Position numbers and translations under genes: made by a program
In this document: positions 25,801-43,300 of the stretch, piece by piece
How the letters are laid out: each line of letters starts with the position of its first letter
How positions within the stretch are numbered: the stretch's first letter is position 1
Notes under the pieces: model-generated
What the model was told of the DNA's origin: nothing
The model's database searches: none
The model's input: only the letters and a program-made list of their open reading frames with translations
Assembly: GCF_030936135.1 (NCBI RefSeq)
Contig: NC_082598.1
Location: forward strand, 27,336,687-27,400,686
Source: Gavia stellata
Lineage: Eukaryota; Chordata; Aves; Gaviiformes; Gaviidae
Reading direction: 5' to 3'
Length of the DNA stretch: 64,000 nt

Positions 25801-26477
25801 AGAAATCTAGATAAATACAGTGTCTATCTGATATACAAAGCAATTTTTATCTATTAGAAGTGCCTGTTATTATTCTGGGTCTTTGAAGGATTCTGCTGTT
25901 GACGACCGCTGCTGTTTTACCCGGGAAGATTAATTTCCTGGAGGAGTTGGCTAAAGGAAGTCCCTGAATTTTCCATCTTGTGTGGTATTTTAAGGTAGCA
26001 TTTATAATTATGTTATTTTCTGTTAGAAAATGGGAGACCGCTTCTTTTTTTTTAAGCATGCAGACCTGTTTTTACATCTCCTACTCAGGGAAAGCAAATA
26101 GTACCCAGCTGTTCTGGGTCCAGACCTGGGCTTGTTATCAATACGCAGACAAGATGGTAGTTGCTGTTTCTCTTGACATTTTTATAGTTTATAAATGACC
26201 TTTCCTCTAGAACTAGATGAAAGGAACTGCAATTTCTCTTTGAGGGTGCTATGAAGGATTTGCAAAAAATAGGCACTGAGAAGTCCCATAGAGCAGGTCT
26301 TGAAATGGATTTCTTTCTGTTAACTGGGACATGGTAGGATGGAGAAGCTGAAATGTATGCAGTATGTGTTCAAACATGCTTTGGACTCTTAAATGACAGC
26401 AGGGTAAGTATGTTTAACAAATAGTCTCTCCTAAATTAAGTGGTTGCTACTGTTGTATGAGGTTCCTCTCACTGCCA
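22886..26477 (-). other. BEND4: BEND4 3' UTR (inferred, about 3.6 kb)
   Basis: AT-rich, repeat-free sequence between the BEND4 stop and a strong polyadenylation context. No other AATAAA on the minus strand was noticed in this interval. The length is an inference, and earlier cleavage at variant hexamers is possible. Short ORFs on either strand look incidental. Confidence 0.5.
22901..22906 (-). terminator. BEND4: Candidate BEND4 polyadenylation signal
   Basis: On the minus strand the sequence reads CACAATAAAAGTTAG. About 20-40 bases downstream it is followed by a T/C-rich stretch (TGTCTCTCTCTTTTTCT), which suits a cleavage-stimulating downstream element. The expected cleavage site is near 22,880-22,890. 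Confidence 0.5.
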
Positions 26478-30257
<3,780 letters not shown>

Positions 30258-31785
30258 CTAGCCACGATACTGACAGCAAAACACATCCTGAAGTGAACAC
30301 ATAATTGCTCTTACTAAGAATGAGTACTTTTAAAATTACATTTCCATTTTCTAGAACTTAAATTTGGTGAGGTACAAGGAATATGCTTTGAAAGATGGCT
30401 ATTGATATTTTCTACTTTAACAAGCAGGTTAAAAAGAGTTAAGAACCAGTGACTGGGTATATTATTTAAGTGTAACCTTTCTTCTTAATCTGTTAAAATG
30501 CATAAAAAGGGTCTTTGAAGAGCGTGATCAAATGAATCACTTCATCGCAGCTGACAGTTTACTTCAGAGGTGACTCTTTTGGTCTGTTTTCATAATAAAT
30601 TTATTACTTCTGTAGAACACACCTGAAACTTGACAGCAGTTATGTTACTGTGAAAAATATAAAGAAAATAAATAAAGGAACTATGAAAACTAAAAGCTTC
30701 ATTATTATTAATGAATGCCGTATTAACTCAAATTATAGCTTTACAGAAATGCCAGCTGGAAAGAAATTTTGCTTTTAACCTTCATAATTTGTGTGCTTAA
30801 ATATTCCAACATTAAATGAATGCTGTGGGACTAATTATGGGGATTCCTGTAATCTACACACATTTATAAGGCCTCTTTAGTCAACTGTACCTAAATTGTA
30901 TTTAATTCTTGTTGCCCATAAAATGCTATAGTTCAAGATTACCCGGTTAACATAAAACGGTACTGTTCATATACTTGAAATAATTGAAGTACACAAAAAA
31001 ACCAAACCACACCCTCCTAGAGACTTACTCACTTTTACAGCTACACCTCTTTATCAAAACACGTAAATCTGGAGGCCCAATTAGTAAAAGCTTCATACAG
31101 CCCCCAGCTTAGATAGGAGCTCACAGTGAACTAGAGAAGTAAGGGTCTCATGCTCAACAGAGGCAATCACCCGCATGCTGCACTCTGTTGCAAAGTTCTC
31201 CTCCTTGCTTCCAGATCTTTGATACCTGAAAACTATTTTAAGGACTACCCTTGCCTCCTTTCATATATTTATTACAGCATCCTGGGAGACAGCTTGGGCG
31301 CATCTTTGAGGTTTTTCCTCAGGTATTTGCTTTTAATTTTTTTGCAAGTTTGATAAATACGTGGAAGGTTGAATTTAGTGAAGACCATGATGAAAGGGTC
31401 CTTGAAGAATCTGTTTGTATGATTTAGGATACCACCACCTCCTACGGCGGGGTTAGCATCACTGGGAGCTGAACCTGTGTGACTGTCTGCTACTTGTTTG
31501 CCTCGGTGCAAACCTAGCTGGTTTGGTACAAACTGCTGGGAAAGGCACCCACAAGCAAATGCAAAACTCTGCAAAGGAAGCCAAAATACAAAGGAGGAGA
31601 CAGGCTTCGTCTGTCTGATGAGCCCCTATCCTTTCCCCAAAACATCTCAATCCTTTAGCTTGTAAATCCAAGCTTGTAACCCCTAAGAAAAAAACTCTTT
31701 ACCTACAGTCCAACTATGTCTATAATTTGCATTTCATTTGTCCGCTCCCACTACTGTAAAAGGGCCAGGGTCAATTCTTCCCCCT

Positions 31786-32312
31786 TGTTCTGGTTTCAGC
31801 TGGGATGGAGTTAATTGTCCTCCTAGTAGCTGGTATAGTACTGTGTTCTGGATTTAGGATGAGAATAATAATGATAACACACCGATGTTTTAGTTGTTGC
31901 TGAGCAGTGCTTACACCAAGTCAGGACTTTTCAGCTTCTGACACTGCCCTGCCAGGTGCACAAGAAGCTGGGAGGGGACACAGGCAGGACAGCTGACCCA
32001 AACTGGCCAAAGGCATATTCCATACCATATGATGTCACGCTGAACAAAAACGGGGGGCCAGGGCTGCTGCTCAGGAACTGGCCGGGCATCGGTCACTGGG
32101 TGGTGAGCAATTGCATTGTGCATCACTTGTTCGGTATATTCCTTTATCATTACCATCATTATTATTATTTTCTTCCTTTTCTGTCCTATTAAACTGTTTT
32201 TATCTCAACCTGTGAGTTTACCTTTTTCTCTGATTCTCTCCCCATCTCATTGGGGGGGAGTGAGTGAGCGGCTGTGTGGTGCGTAATTGCCGGCTGGGGC
32301 TAAACCACGACA
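31786..32312 (+). mobile_element. Avian ERVL-type solo LTR (about 0.5 kb) in BEND4 intron 3
   Basis: Starts TGTTCTGGTTTCAGCTGGGA and ends AAACCACGACA, the TG...CA ends of a very common neoavian ERV LTR (TguERVL/GGERVL-like; exact family uncertain). Internal marks are a CCATACCATATGATGTCA stretch, a GAGCAATTGCATTGTGCATC block, an ATT-repeat patch, ATTAAA, and TTATCTCAACC in the U5 region. No internal retroviral genes flank it, so it is a solo LTR. It is antisense to BEND4. Flanks CCCCT and TACCT are at most a degraded target duplication. Confidence 0.85.
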
Positions 32313-33592
32313 TACCTCCACTCATGACGCAAGAAGTTGCTTTAGTTTTTGCCAGGTACACGTGTCCCTGGGAAGCCAATAGTACAGCTGAGGAGCTCTG
32401 CTATGGGAAGAACATTTCCTCCATCCAGCCCAGCTCCTTTTCCTCTGCCAAGGTGGCAAGAGGGCCAGGGAAGGAGGAAGAGCAGGGGGGCAGCATGGAA
32501 AGCTCTTTGGGGGTATGATGCTCTTATGCAGAAGCAACTGTGACCACTCCATCTCAGTGAGCGCTGACAGTAGTATTTCCTTGTCTTGTTCCATCACAAA
32601 GGTAATACACAGGACCATCTGATCCCCACATTGATACTAATTTTTTTCAGCAGTGAGCTCAGCATCCCTTCTACATAAAGCTAATTATTTTCCTACCTTA
32701 GATTCCTGAAACCTACTTCTTTCCTGATGTAAAAAAAACTGTAGTGAAGCAAGAACCCTTCTTAGTGATACCGGTGCAAAGTACAAGCTGCAGCTAACGC
32801 TGTAGGCACTGCCTTGCTTTTGTGCCCTGGCAGGCAGGAGCAATGCAATGCAAGCCTGTAACGGCACAGTGTAAGGCTCCAGGCGTGCTCATGTGTGTTA
32901 GGGATGGATGCTCATATATGACTTTGCTAAGTAGCAAGCTATCCTAAAAGCTACCTCTGTGTTTAAATGTATTGCACGGATGGAAATAGGGTGCAGAAAG
33001 GCCCAACATCTAAATTTCATGAGAGCTCACGTTACTATTAACTGAGGAGAAGGCAATAAATTTTGCATAATTTCCTCAGCCCCAATTTTATTACACTTCT
33101 CTCTTATTCCCCCTGAAATTTAGAATATTTTTCCTCCTTATTCTCCAAAGGCATGATATAGTGTTATGCTACTCTGCTAAACAATTACTGGGTTCCTGCT
33201 ACAGATACACTTTCATTATTTCCTCTGAAAGTAAAGCACTTCTGGGCAAAAGATTCCTGGTAAATACATGATGCAGTTTGGTGTGTCCAGCAGTCATTAA
33301 ACTAAAACAAACATAAAACCTTCCAGGAACGAAATAAGCAGATCCTGAAGGAAGAACCAAAGTACAAATGTGTTCATGCTTGTATTTGTACATGATTAAG
33401 CTTATGAATAAAAGATTAGCATCTATGTGTTTAATTGAATAAAAAATTCTGTCACATCATGACAAGCTATTCCATGTGGGACGTTACAGAACAGCCTCAT
33501 TTTTTACAGTGCTTGAAAATTTTAGTTAAGTAAAAGAGCATGAAAAAAAGGAAAATGAATCCTTGGAATATATTTGAGTGATAACAGCTAAT

Positions 33593-33635
33593 GATATATA
33601 TAAATACAAATATATATATATATATATGTATATAT
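33593..33635. repeat. TA dinucleotide microsatellite
   Basis: An interrupted (TA)n tract with the longest pure run at about 33610-33627. Confidence 0.9.
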
Positions 33636-34639
33636 CAATTTGCACAGGATAAAACTGAACGGAGGACCAAAGTGATGCACATCCTGAACTGCTGCAAAGC
33701 ATCTTCAGTGAAACTACAGTAAGTTGGACTACATGAGGCTTGCACTACATATAATTTATGTGCAAAAGGAGGTCAGAGTAGACCAAAGTCTTCCCTCTTC
33801 TGAATTTGTTTGCGTGAATAATGGGTAGTGACATGTATACACTACATATACGAAAACTTGCATAGCAAGAGCCTCAAATACAGACAATCTGAACTAGAAA
33901 AGTCTCAACAAAACCCATTCATTTGAGGCATTTTTACAAGCCTGGATAGAAACACACTGGAGCAAAATTAATGTGAGTTACACTAGAGCTTATAAATCTA
34001 TACATCTACCTTCCAGAGAAGGGGAGGACTTAAATTTCCTTCTTTTTCACTGCAGCACTTTTAAACAGATCATAATTACAAAAATCCCCAAACTCCGTAT
34101 CAAGTATAAAATTGTCAACGCTCAACATTTTGTTTGGGATGCTTTCTGAAAAGCAAGAGCACTCCAAAGACTTGCAGAAGCCTGTATTTGGGTCTGTCTG
34201 CAAAATGAAGGAAACGTGTATTTTAGTGTTAACCATCTCAGGGCTGCATTAGAGCTATGCTAACTGTATACACACGCGTGCCTGTGTCCATACACACAAC
34301 ATGTCGGTACCCCCACGCACGGGCTGCAGCCTCTGTTGCACTGGCAGCAGCCGCGTGCAGCCACCGTCAGTCACCCAGCTGCAGTTTTCACCAGGCTAGT
34401 CCTAGCCTAAATTCTACCCACAAAAGTGATGTTTCTGAGGAAAGGTGAGAGAAAAATTACGCAAAGCAAGGCAAGTGCAGCTGGTGCCGATGGAGGGACT
34501 TACGCGCTGCTCAGTAAAGTCATTCTAGATTATACTAGTGACGAGTCTCCTCCATTTGGGGGATTACTGTACCTAAGAATGACAGTTTAATAACAGATTT
34601 TACATATTTTTCCTACTACTTATATTCTTCCAGCGCCTA

Positions 34640-34840
<201 letters not shown>

Positions 34841-36913
34841 CTATCTAGCACAAAATAGAACAACAATATGAAATCAAGCAGTGTTCTTCAGGATCTATTT
34901 TATACGTCTGTGAGATTTATTTCAAATAGGAAATACTTCTCATTTTGATTTGTGCAGTCATTTAATTCAATAAATATACAACAGATGTTGTATTTCTTAT
35001 GCTGAGATCTCTGACATCATTACTTTTATTTTCTGCCCACTAGTTTTCAAAGGTTTTTTTTCCTAGTTTGAAATTATAATTATTACAAATACAAATTAGG
35101 TCAGCAGTAATGATAATAAGAAAAAAATCTGTAAATACTGTAAACAGCCCAAACCATACAAAGGAGAAAACATTTCTTGGACCTAAATCATGCACTGATT
35201 AACATGTAAATATGCTCAAATGTTTTTGAAACTGCAGTCTGATTAACTATACTGAACAGATTTAATGATTCATATACTTTAATTTCTTTTCCCTCCCTCC
35301 TCCCAAATTTATTATAAAACTAGGTGTTAGGCAAATTGCTTTATTTCTCTTTCCCTCATCCTCCCCCCTTTCCATTCCCATCACTCTCATCCATTTCAGT
35401 GGTGGTACCAACATCCTATTCCCTTCTGCTGAGGTGATAGGTTAATTAGGGATGATTCAATTATGGGTCTCTCTTAAGCAGATGCTGCCACATCCCTGAT
35501 TAACTCTGGAGTATTTTTGAGATACAGTGCTTTTCGCCTGAGCCTGGAACACCTTAGGAGAATTAAACAGATATTAACCCAGCATTACGACTGACTTGTG
35601 CAAGACTAAAGAAGCATCATTTTTAAGGTACCCTATCACTCTCACATTTCATATGGGTTGTTTTCGTAAAATATTCAAAGATAATCTTTGCTTCAGCTAA
35701 AAATCCAGAAAAAATATTTCAGTGTTCCTTCTTTTTTTTTTTTTTAATTATTTCTTGGCATTCAGCCTTTACACCTGGAAAAATGTAGTGTTTTGGGCTT
35801 TGTCTTCAGCTGGGAATCTGAAAGCAAGCACTGAAATCACTGAGAATGTCTCAAGGTAGGATTTACAGGTTTTTCTCACCCCTTCCTGGGCATTCACACT
35901 GCACAGCAACTATGCCCCTGTCTAGGCAGACAGAGTGCAAAACACTTTTACTTTCTTTTTTTTTTTTTTCCATGTGGATGGGCTGAAGGGTAAGTCTGTC
36001 TTTTGAGATCCTTTTCTTATCCTCTGTGTGTGTTTGCTGTTTGGTATGTCCAAAACTAAGGTTAAACTAGGTTTAAACCCATGCACAGGTTACTCGGTGA
36101 TTAAGTAGGTGTCCAGGAAAGAGGCACAAGAATCGAGAAGGCTCGCTGCCCCAGGCAGCGTCAGAAACCCTGTGACAAGGTCAGCAAAAACTCCCACTTG
36201 GGTGGAAGCTACCACGGACAACCAGCATCTCCCGTGAGGTCCTGGATCTCCTGCAAGGTGACAGCAAGGATGGAAGGGGCTATGTGGGGTGATTGTGCTA
36301 TGGCGGGTGATTGTACCACTGCCTGAAAAAAAAAGATGCCTGACACTTGGACTCGGAGGAGAGTTGAGCGATACTTGGGAAATCAGAGCTACGTGCAAAG
36401 TATCCCTTTCCTGGCCTGTCTAAATGTGTCGCTTTTTGTTTAACAAGCTCACTGAGGACACAGTTGCCGAAGCATCAGCGGTACCTGGGAGCTTTAGACT
36501 TCTTTGGTCCCCATGAAGCTGTGCTCAAAACAGTCTGCGAAGTTTGCACTTGCTTTTCTGGTTATCTCTATCAGCAAAAGTCCCTGGTGATGACCTGATG
36601 GCTCTCAGCCATACTTGGTACTATTACCTGTAATTACGTGGAACAACGTGGGGCCTGAAAGCGAACAGAATATAATGCATCAACAATTTCTAATTTTTAG
36701 GAGCTGATCTCACAGCAGGATGGTATTTTACCCACAGTAAGTAATTTCACTGCAGGCTAGCCAAAGATGTATTTACCTATGTTATTCTAAAGGGATGGGG
36801 CACAAGTGAGAAGACAACAGGGAACTATTTAACCTGTTGTGTCCCCAGCACATGAAGTACAGCTCTACTTTAACTGTATTCTGCTGATAAAATGCTTTCT
36901 CATTGGCAGTGAG

Positions 36914-37047
36914 AAATACGAAGGTACTAAAAGCTGGCTGAAGCTTATAGATACTTCTAAATATGAAGGTACTAAAAGCTGGCTGAAGCTTATAGATACT
37001 TCTAAATACGAAGGTACTAAAAGCGGGATGAAGCTTATAAATACTTA
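36914..37047. repeat. 45-bp minisatellite, about three copies
   Basis: Copies start at 36914, 36959 and 37004. The first two differ at one base and the third at a few. The unit contains GAAGGTACTAAAAG and GAAGCTTATA. Because 45 is divisible by three, both strands stay open through it, producing artefactual ORFs with a 15-residue repeat. Confidence 0.95.
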
Positions 37048-38849
37048 TACTTCTATCTTCATAAAAGCAGTAACGTTTCAAGCACAGAATTGTATGATTT
37101 CGCTATCATTCTAGTGACTGGAGGACTCTGAGCGCTTTTGACTTGTAAAACCATCGTACATCACACTGTTTGCTTTTGGTACAAATAACCTCAGCCTTTC
37201 AAAAACCAGATGCTGCTTGCAAAGCCAGGGTTCTTGGGCTGCTGCGTTAACCAAAGCCTAAAGGAAGCCACAAAGAGGGCAGCACGAGGCCGAGAGTCAA
37301 AGGTTTGGTTTTGCTTCTGTGTCACTCTTACGGCTCTGCAAATACTTTCTTTGCCAAGAGGTAAGAGGAACCATTTCCTTCAAACACTGCAGCAAATGTA
37401 ACTTTGTAAGAGCAACGTGGCTCCCAACTGTGAGTATGAAAGATCATTTAAACCTACTAGCTTATTTATTTTGTATTTCTTTGACTTTGATGTGGTCTCT
37501 AGAGCGTTAACAAGATCATAACCCCGAGAGTGGATTCTCTGCAGGCTTATGCATGTATCCACTATCACTGACAACACCAAGAGGGATCTGTGCCTACTGT
37601 AACCAATGGGAAAGACGCTAATGTTGAAATAACACTTGTTGTGATTTAGTAGAAAGCCTGCAGGGAGGCAGTAATTTTCCTGCCCATTAGGAAGAAGTTT
37701 CCATGGCCGTTACTTTCTGAAAGCGCCAGTGACTCAGAAGAGACACTGAGAGTGGCACAGTAACGTGGCCTGCAGCGAGTGAAAAGAAGAGTGAGATCTT
37801 TGCGGGAGCTAACGGGCGAGGAGGAGGTGCTACAGGGGACTCAGCACGCCGGGGAAGGCTGGTCTTGCTAAGATGCTGAGCAGTGACTAAGCAGGACACC
37901 CATAAGAGGTGGCAGGTCTTTGCCATTTATTGATCCAAGTTATAAGACTTCGTTGTTATTCTAGGCATCTGTATGTTGTAACAAGTGCTTCTTCGGCATA
38001 GCTTGTCACCGCTTTCTCTGCAGAGTATCCTAATTTCTAATAAACTGTTGAATGGCATGGTGGCCACCGACTGTGCCGATGACAAAAGCCAGGGTGTGAT
38101 TTCTCAGGCTGACCTGCTGCACAGCGCAGCAACTCCCCAGACTAAATCCTCTTTGCACCAGACGGCATGAGCGGGTGAAGCACAGTAAAACTCAAGTTGT
38201 CATCTCCCAGCGATGCAGTTTCTACCCCTGGCTAGTTGTTACAGCGTGTGCCATTTCACCCTCAGAAACCTACACCTTATTTCAAGCCTGCATTTTGTTT
38301 TCCTTCAATCGAGTTTTATAAAATCTTTGGAAAAGAAATGGAAAATGCCTCTCACCTGTTACGTACTTGTAATTAGTGGTGAAGTCATTTCTCTGTCTTG
38401 TCTTTGCTAAGCTCAACACTGACCTTCCCAAGATGCTGGGCTTGCGCTAAAAGCAGAGTCCCTACATCTACCTACATGTCTGTATATCCAAAGACCATGC
38501 CAGCCCTTTTGGGCATACTGTGCATCAATACTCAGCCGGAAAGCCACCGTGTCCTCCAAAAGCCTTTCCCAGTGTCCGCTTCCCAGGGGCTGAAACCAAG
38601 CAGAGCTGATGTTCTCTGTGCCTCAACACGTGGTAACGCTGCACTGCGTTCGGCTGAGCCTGTCACCTCTCATCTTCCTCACTCACTGCTGCCTCTGCAC
38701 CGCTTGCAAGCTGTGAGCAATGATTGTTTGCTTTCTTTCACTGATGAAAGTATTAAAAACATAGGCTGTGAACAGTTTCACACACAATCCCTCCAGAAAT
38801 TCATCTGCATTGTGGCAATTTCCTGAATACAAATATATTTGTGTTTTTT

Positions 38850-39260
38850 AAATCACTCTTTGCAATACAGTGTTATGTAACACCCTGAATGTCTGCAATA
38901 CCCTCATCAACCAAACTTTTCATCTCATCAAAACCATAATTTGGCAAGATGTTGCCTGGTCCTAACTCCATTATTCTCTTTTTGTACTCTATTAATTGAA
39001 GCCGCCATCAGCCGTGCAATTAGTTTGTCTGGGCTCAGTATCAGGCCAACAAGCCTACAATCATCCGGGACACCTCATGTATCCTTCAAAAAAACCCAAA
39101 CATACAGTATTTGCATCTTTCAGTCTTCGGGAGTGTCCCAAATACTCCAAAACATAAAGCAAATCACAGTCAGAGTCCTCTTTGTCCACCTTCATTTTTG
39201 TTTTAGCTCCTGAAGTGAGTTGTCCAAATCTCACGATTTTGAAAACATCAAGCTTTGGTA
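38850..39260 (-). mobile_element. Decayed CR1/L3-like LINE fragment (reverse-transcriptase region)
   Basis: Read on the minus strand it resembles the CR1/L3 reverse-transcriptase region. It runs from a GATTGTAGGCTTGTTGGCCT-type stretch (the equivalent of the family's conserved 'RPISL' region) to a TTTGATGAGAT-AAAGTTTGG segment. Similarity is recognised by eye and is low, with indels and no open frame, consistent with an ancient insertion. Confidence 0.55.
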
Positions 39261-40298
39261 GCAGCTGCCTAATGCTTTTGGTAATAAGTTGATGTGTACT
39301 TATGGATGAAAAGCTGGTGTGCTCAAGCAGTTACTGCTCCCGGCGGCATGTGCTGCGGCTCTCCTGGTGATGCCGGTCTCTGAAAGAGGGACTCCTGAGT
39401 CCGCTCTTGAACCACTCTGTCTTACAACCTGGGCTGGAATCAGCATCTCTTTATCATTTCTAAAAAGGCCGGCAATTCTGGTGCTGACTAACAAGCTCTT
39501 CAGTTGCCCCGACACTGGGAGGGAGTTGCGGCAGACAGCTGAGGTTGCAGTCTCACCCGAAGCCGCTGTTGAACGCGTGCTAACCCCCAGAGTTATGGCG
39601 GAACCGGAAAATACTTCCACCTGCTTACCATCATCATCATCGTATTGGCGTGACTGCATCATTTTACACTTCACAAGTACCAGAACAGAAATACTCAATC
39701 AGCAGTTCCATGTTTTTGGCAAAACCTACCATTTCCATCTGATAATGGTCCGACACTGTTACTAGGATGCCATATTTTTCCTTTAATTTGCCAGGGGAAG
39801 AATGCCTCCTTGACAGAGTGCTCCAGGTTTAATTTTAATTATTAATTTTCCACTGATCTTAACCTCTGCTTTTTACTCATCACCATCAACCTCCCCCCTA
39901 CTCCATTTGTTATGCTTCTAATTGCTCCTTCTCTTTCCCTCTAAGCTGGTTGTTTTTGTAACCAGCATGAACCTTTTCCTCCTAGATAGTCTTTTGGGGC
40001 CTTCAACAACATCCTTTTAATGTTTCCCAATTATCACCCACTCTTTTTTTCTTTCTTTTAACCTTTGGCTCTAATAATTGTTTCCAGCTTTTAATGAAGT
40101 GCCAAGAACACGTCTATTATTGGTTTGGGCTGGGTTTTTGCTCATTATAAATGTTATTGGGCCACAATCACTTGTATTGGTATCTGTCAAAATGAGGGCT
40201 CTCATTTATCCTCCCCAAAATGTGGCCTCCAGTGTAACACACTCCAGGGCTGTTTATATTGCCAAAACACAGTGCTATGAAGAGATACTTGGGCTTGC

Positions 40299-40342
40299 TG
40301 TAAATAAGGCGTATCTCCAATGTAAATAAGGTGTATCTCCAA
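40299..40342. repeat. 22-bp tandem duplication
   Basis: Two adjacent copies of TGTAAATAAGGYGTATCTCC plus AA, differing at a single C/T position. Confidence 0.95.
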
Positions 40343-43300
40343 CTTCTCCCACAGCATCAGACAGCCCTAGTGAGAAAGGATGGCTCACCCTCGGTTCGGC
40401 TGCGTGTCTCCCTGCGGTGGCCTTGGCCCCATAAGCAGACAGTAAGAAATGTGGTTATTCTGTTCATTAATGAGATTTTGTGCTCTGTAGCTGACACTGA
40501 CTAGTGTTCCTCCTGGTGTTTTGTACAGCAGAAGACAAATCCCTTAGCACTCAAGACCATTTACTTCTGACCCGCCAACAAGGAGAGGAATTGGGAAGCG
40601 TGTACATCTACATCCACCCTGCTCAGTTAAGACTGGCTCAGCACTGCAACGCGTCCTCCTTCGCTTGACCTTGAGTGATGCTTCACTCCAAGTTCATTGC
40701 AGGGCATTTCTAAATTGATGCTCGACTGTCAAAAGATGTAACAAATGATAGGGAACCTGCTAACGAACTAGAGGGCAGTGCGAATTTCTTAAAACATTAA
40801 CGGAGATGCCTTCTCTGCCTGAGATTTGGACAAGTGTGCAGTATAACACGGCTTGGATTATTTTAGCTCATACACTCATTTATTTCAATAGTCAGCTTGA
40901 AAGCCAGCGAAAGCTGCATGGACAGGCCGTGAAGACAAGTTGTTGGGGTGCGATGAGCTGGAAAAAGAGCGAAGGGCAAGGAGAGATGGGGGTTAGTAAA
41001 GAGGAACTGATCTCAGTACTCAAGACCCTACAAATTTGGATGTTTGTAACTGGATGGTAAAATAAAACCAGCACCCATTTGTAGTGAGAGCAGCCAGCAG
41101 AAATCAGAAAAATCGGTATTACACGCGGAAGGGTGTTAAAGATTGGCTAAACTGACCTACGTGTCTGCCAAACGCAGGGACGGGAGAAAAAATTGTAGCA
41201 AATATCCCCTTACTTTTAAAATCCCTCTTGGTTGTGTTTTCCAGGTGGAGTGGAAAACCATTTTACTTCTGTTAAGCTGCATCTGAAAAGCCATTGCATT
41301 TCTTTTAATTTTCTTTTGCAAAAATATTTCTTCCAGAAAGAAGAAAGAATGTGCCCCTTCCATACACCCCTGGGATGTACACCTCTGCCTAAACAACAGA
41401 AGAAAAGAGATAAAACAAGGCAGCTGTGCATCTCTCATTTAAGTGATGCTGCCACATGCTCCTGTGGCTTTTAGTTTTGTCTCTGCTCCCTCACCTTCCT
41501 TCTACTTAATAGAAGGTACGTAGAAGGTACCTCTTCTTGTCCTCCCTTTCAGCCGTGAAGTCTTCAGGGCAGGGACCTCCCCTGTAAACCCCTCTACACG
41601 TTCATACTGCTGATAACTAACAGGGAAACCAAGGAGCCCCCGGTGAGCGGGGACAGCAGTTTGTCTGACTAAAATGCCAAATGCTGATCTGTGAAACACA
41701 AACCGAAGTTGAGACCAAAGAGTTCAGCCTCGCCAGGCTGAACTGCAGCTCCCCGCAGAATTCCCACCAGCTCTTGCTCCCCAAGGTAGGCTAAGAAACC
41801 TGTCCCCCCAAATTCTCATGGATGTTTACCCAGAAGCGCGGAGAAAACAGATTAATAAAGCCCTGGTCTGCTGCCGTTATGTGTTTCAGTAAGTTTTTGT
41901 ACTCAGGCTAGTTTAGCAAACTAAGCCTGCACCCCCAAGCTGCAAGCAAAGCCATGCTGCAAATTCAAAGGGGTTCTCGTGCCAAACACTGGGCAACCGC
42001 GCTTGAGGCTCACTCTTCCCGAAGTAACTTCATGCTTTGAAGCTGAACAGCAGAACGAGGCCAGAGATCAGACCAAAACATCCAGAACATCAAGGGAAAC
42101 CAAAGAAGTGGTTAAATGTGAACATCAAGAAAAAGGACCAAAAAAAAGGACATGAAAAAGCATTCATCATAACCCTTGATGGCTGCTTTATCTATGCTGC
42201 TGCTGTGATAGGCTCTTTGGAAACGCGATGCTCTGAAAGTATAAAGGAGACAGGATTTGTAGGGAAAAGTAATATCTTTTATTAGATCATCCGACATAGT
42301 CAGGAAAAGAGTCAAGCCTTGGGCACACAAAACCTTCTGGAAAACTTGTCTGACTTTTTCAATTACATTGATATTAACTCTACCTGCAAATCTCACTTTC
42401 CTTTGGCTACTTGCAGCCACCATGGATGTTGTCTCTGTAGGTGATCACCTCTCTACATTTGAGGGGGTTTTCCATCCCCATCCTTCTGCTGTTTGCTAGA
42501 GTATTTTTTGCTGCTGGGTTAATGAGGTAAGAATAATTACTGTATTTATCACACGCTGCTTCATCTTACTTATTTATGCCTTTTCACTACTTTCAGGCTG
42601 GTTGGCCTGAAACCATGCAGCAAAGCTTGGAGCACCAGGAGGCAAACCCTCACTCACGACCCTGGCCTTCACTTTAACCACCTGGAAATATTTTCTCCCT
42701 TTTACGCTAAAAGCTGTGAAAAAATCCTGCTGACAATAGTTAAGGAGAACTGCTTAATATCCTTATATGTTAGAGAGTCTAAATCCAGGTCTTACGTGCA
42801 GTCTCACAAATAAGTCTTTAATTTTACTATTGGGAATGTATCACAGCTCTAGTAATTTTTATATAGACGAAAAAGATTAGGAGACATTTTTCTCCTCATA
42901 TAGATGGATTACTTTGCGCTGTTCTTGATGGTCTCAAAACCTTAAAGAGCCAATGACAAGTTTGCTAAACTCCTTCCAGGAACTACCTAATCTTTAAGTA
43001 TTTTTTAAAACAAGACAAAATAACACACTGAGCAAAAATGTTTCTCTTTTTTTCAGTTGGACTGAAAACTGAAAATGTTTTGCCTAAAAAAAATAAATGT
43101 TGGGGAAAACTGCACAATTTGCAAGATGTCACATTGCTCCACAACCAAAGCACTGAAATAGGAATTTTTTTCTTCATTTATTCCATAGCTGAAACAATTA
43201 AGATTTCACACAAATTTAAGTATTGTTTCAGTCAAATCAAACGGGTATTTTTTGAGAAAAAAACCCCCAACAACCAAAACATATGCAATATTTCACTCAT

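Noticed and set aside
31956..32192. ORFs in the intron 3 LTR
   Set aside because: Solo LTR sequence without retroviral genes; the frames are short and incidental.
36782..37114. ORFs with a 15-residue repeat
   Set aside because: They are produced by a 45-bp minisatellite that is open on both strands.
39300..39765. 132- and 148-codon ORFs on opposite strands
   Set aside because: They mirror each other, show no recognisable family, and have no splice or promoter context.
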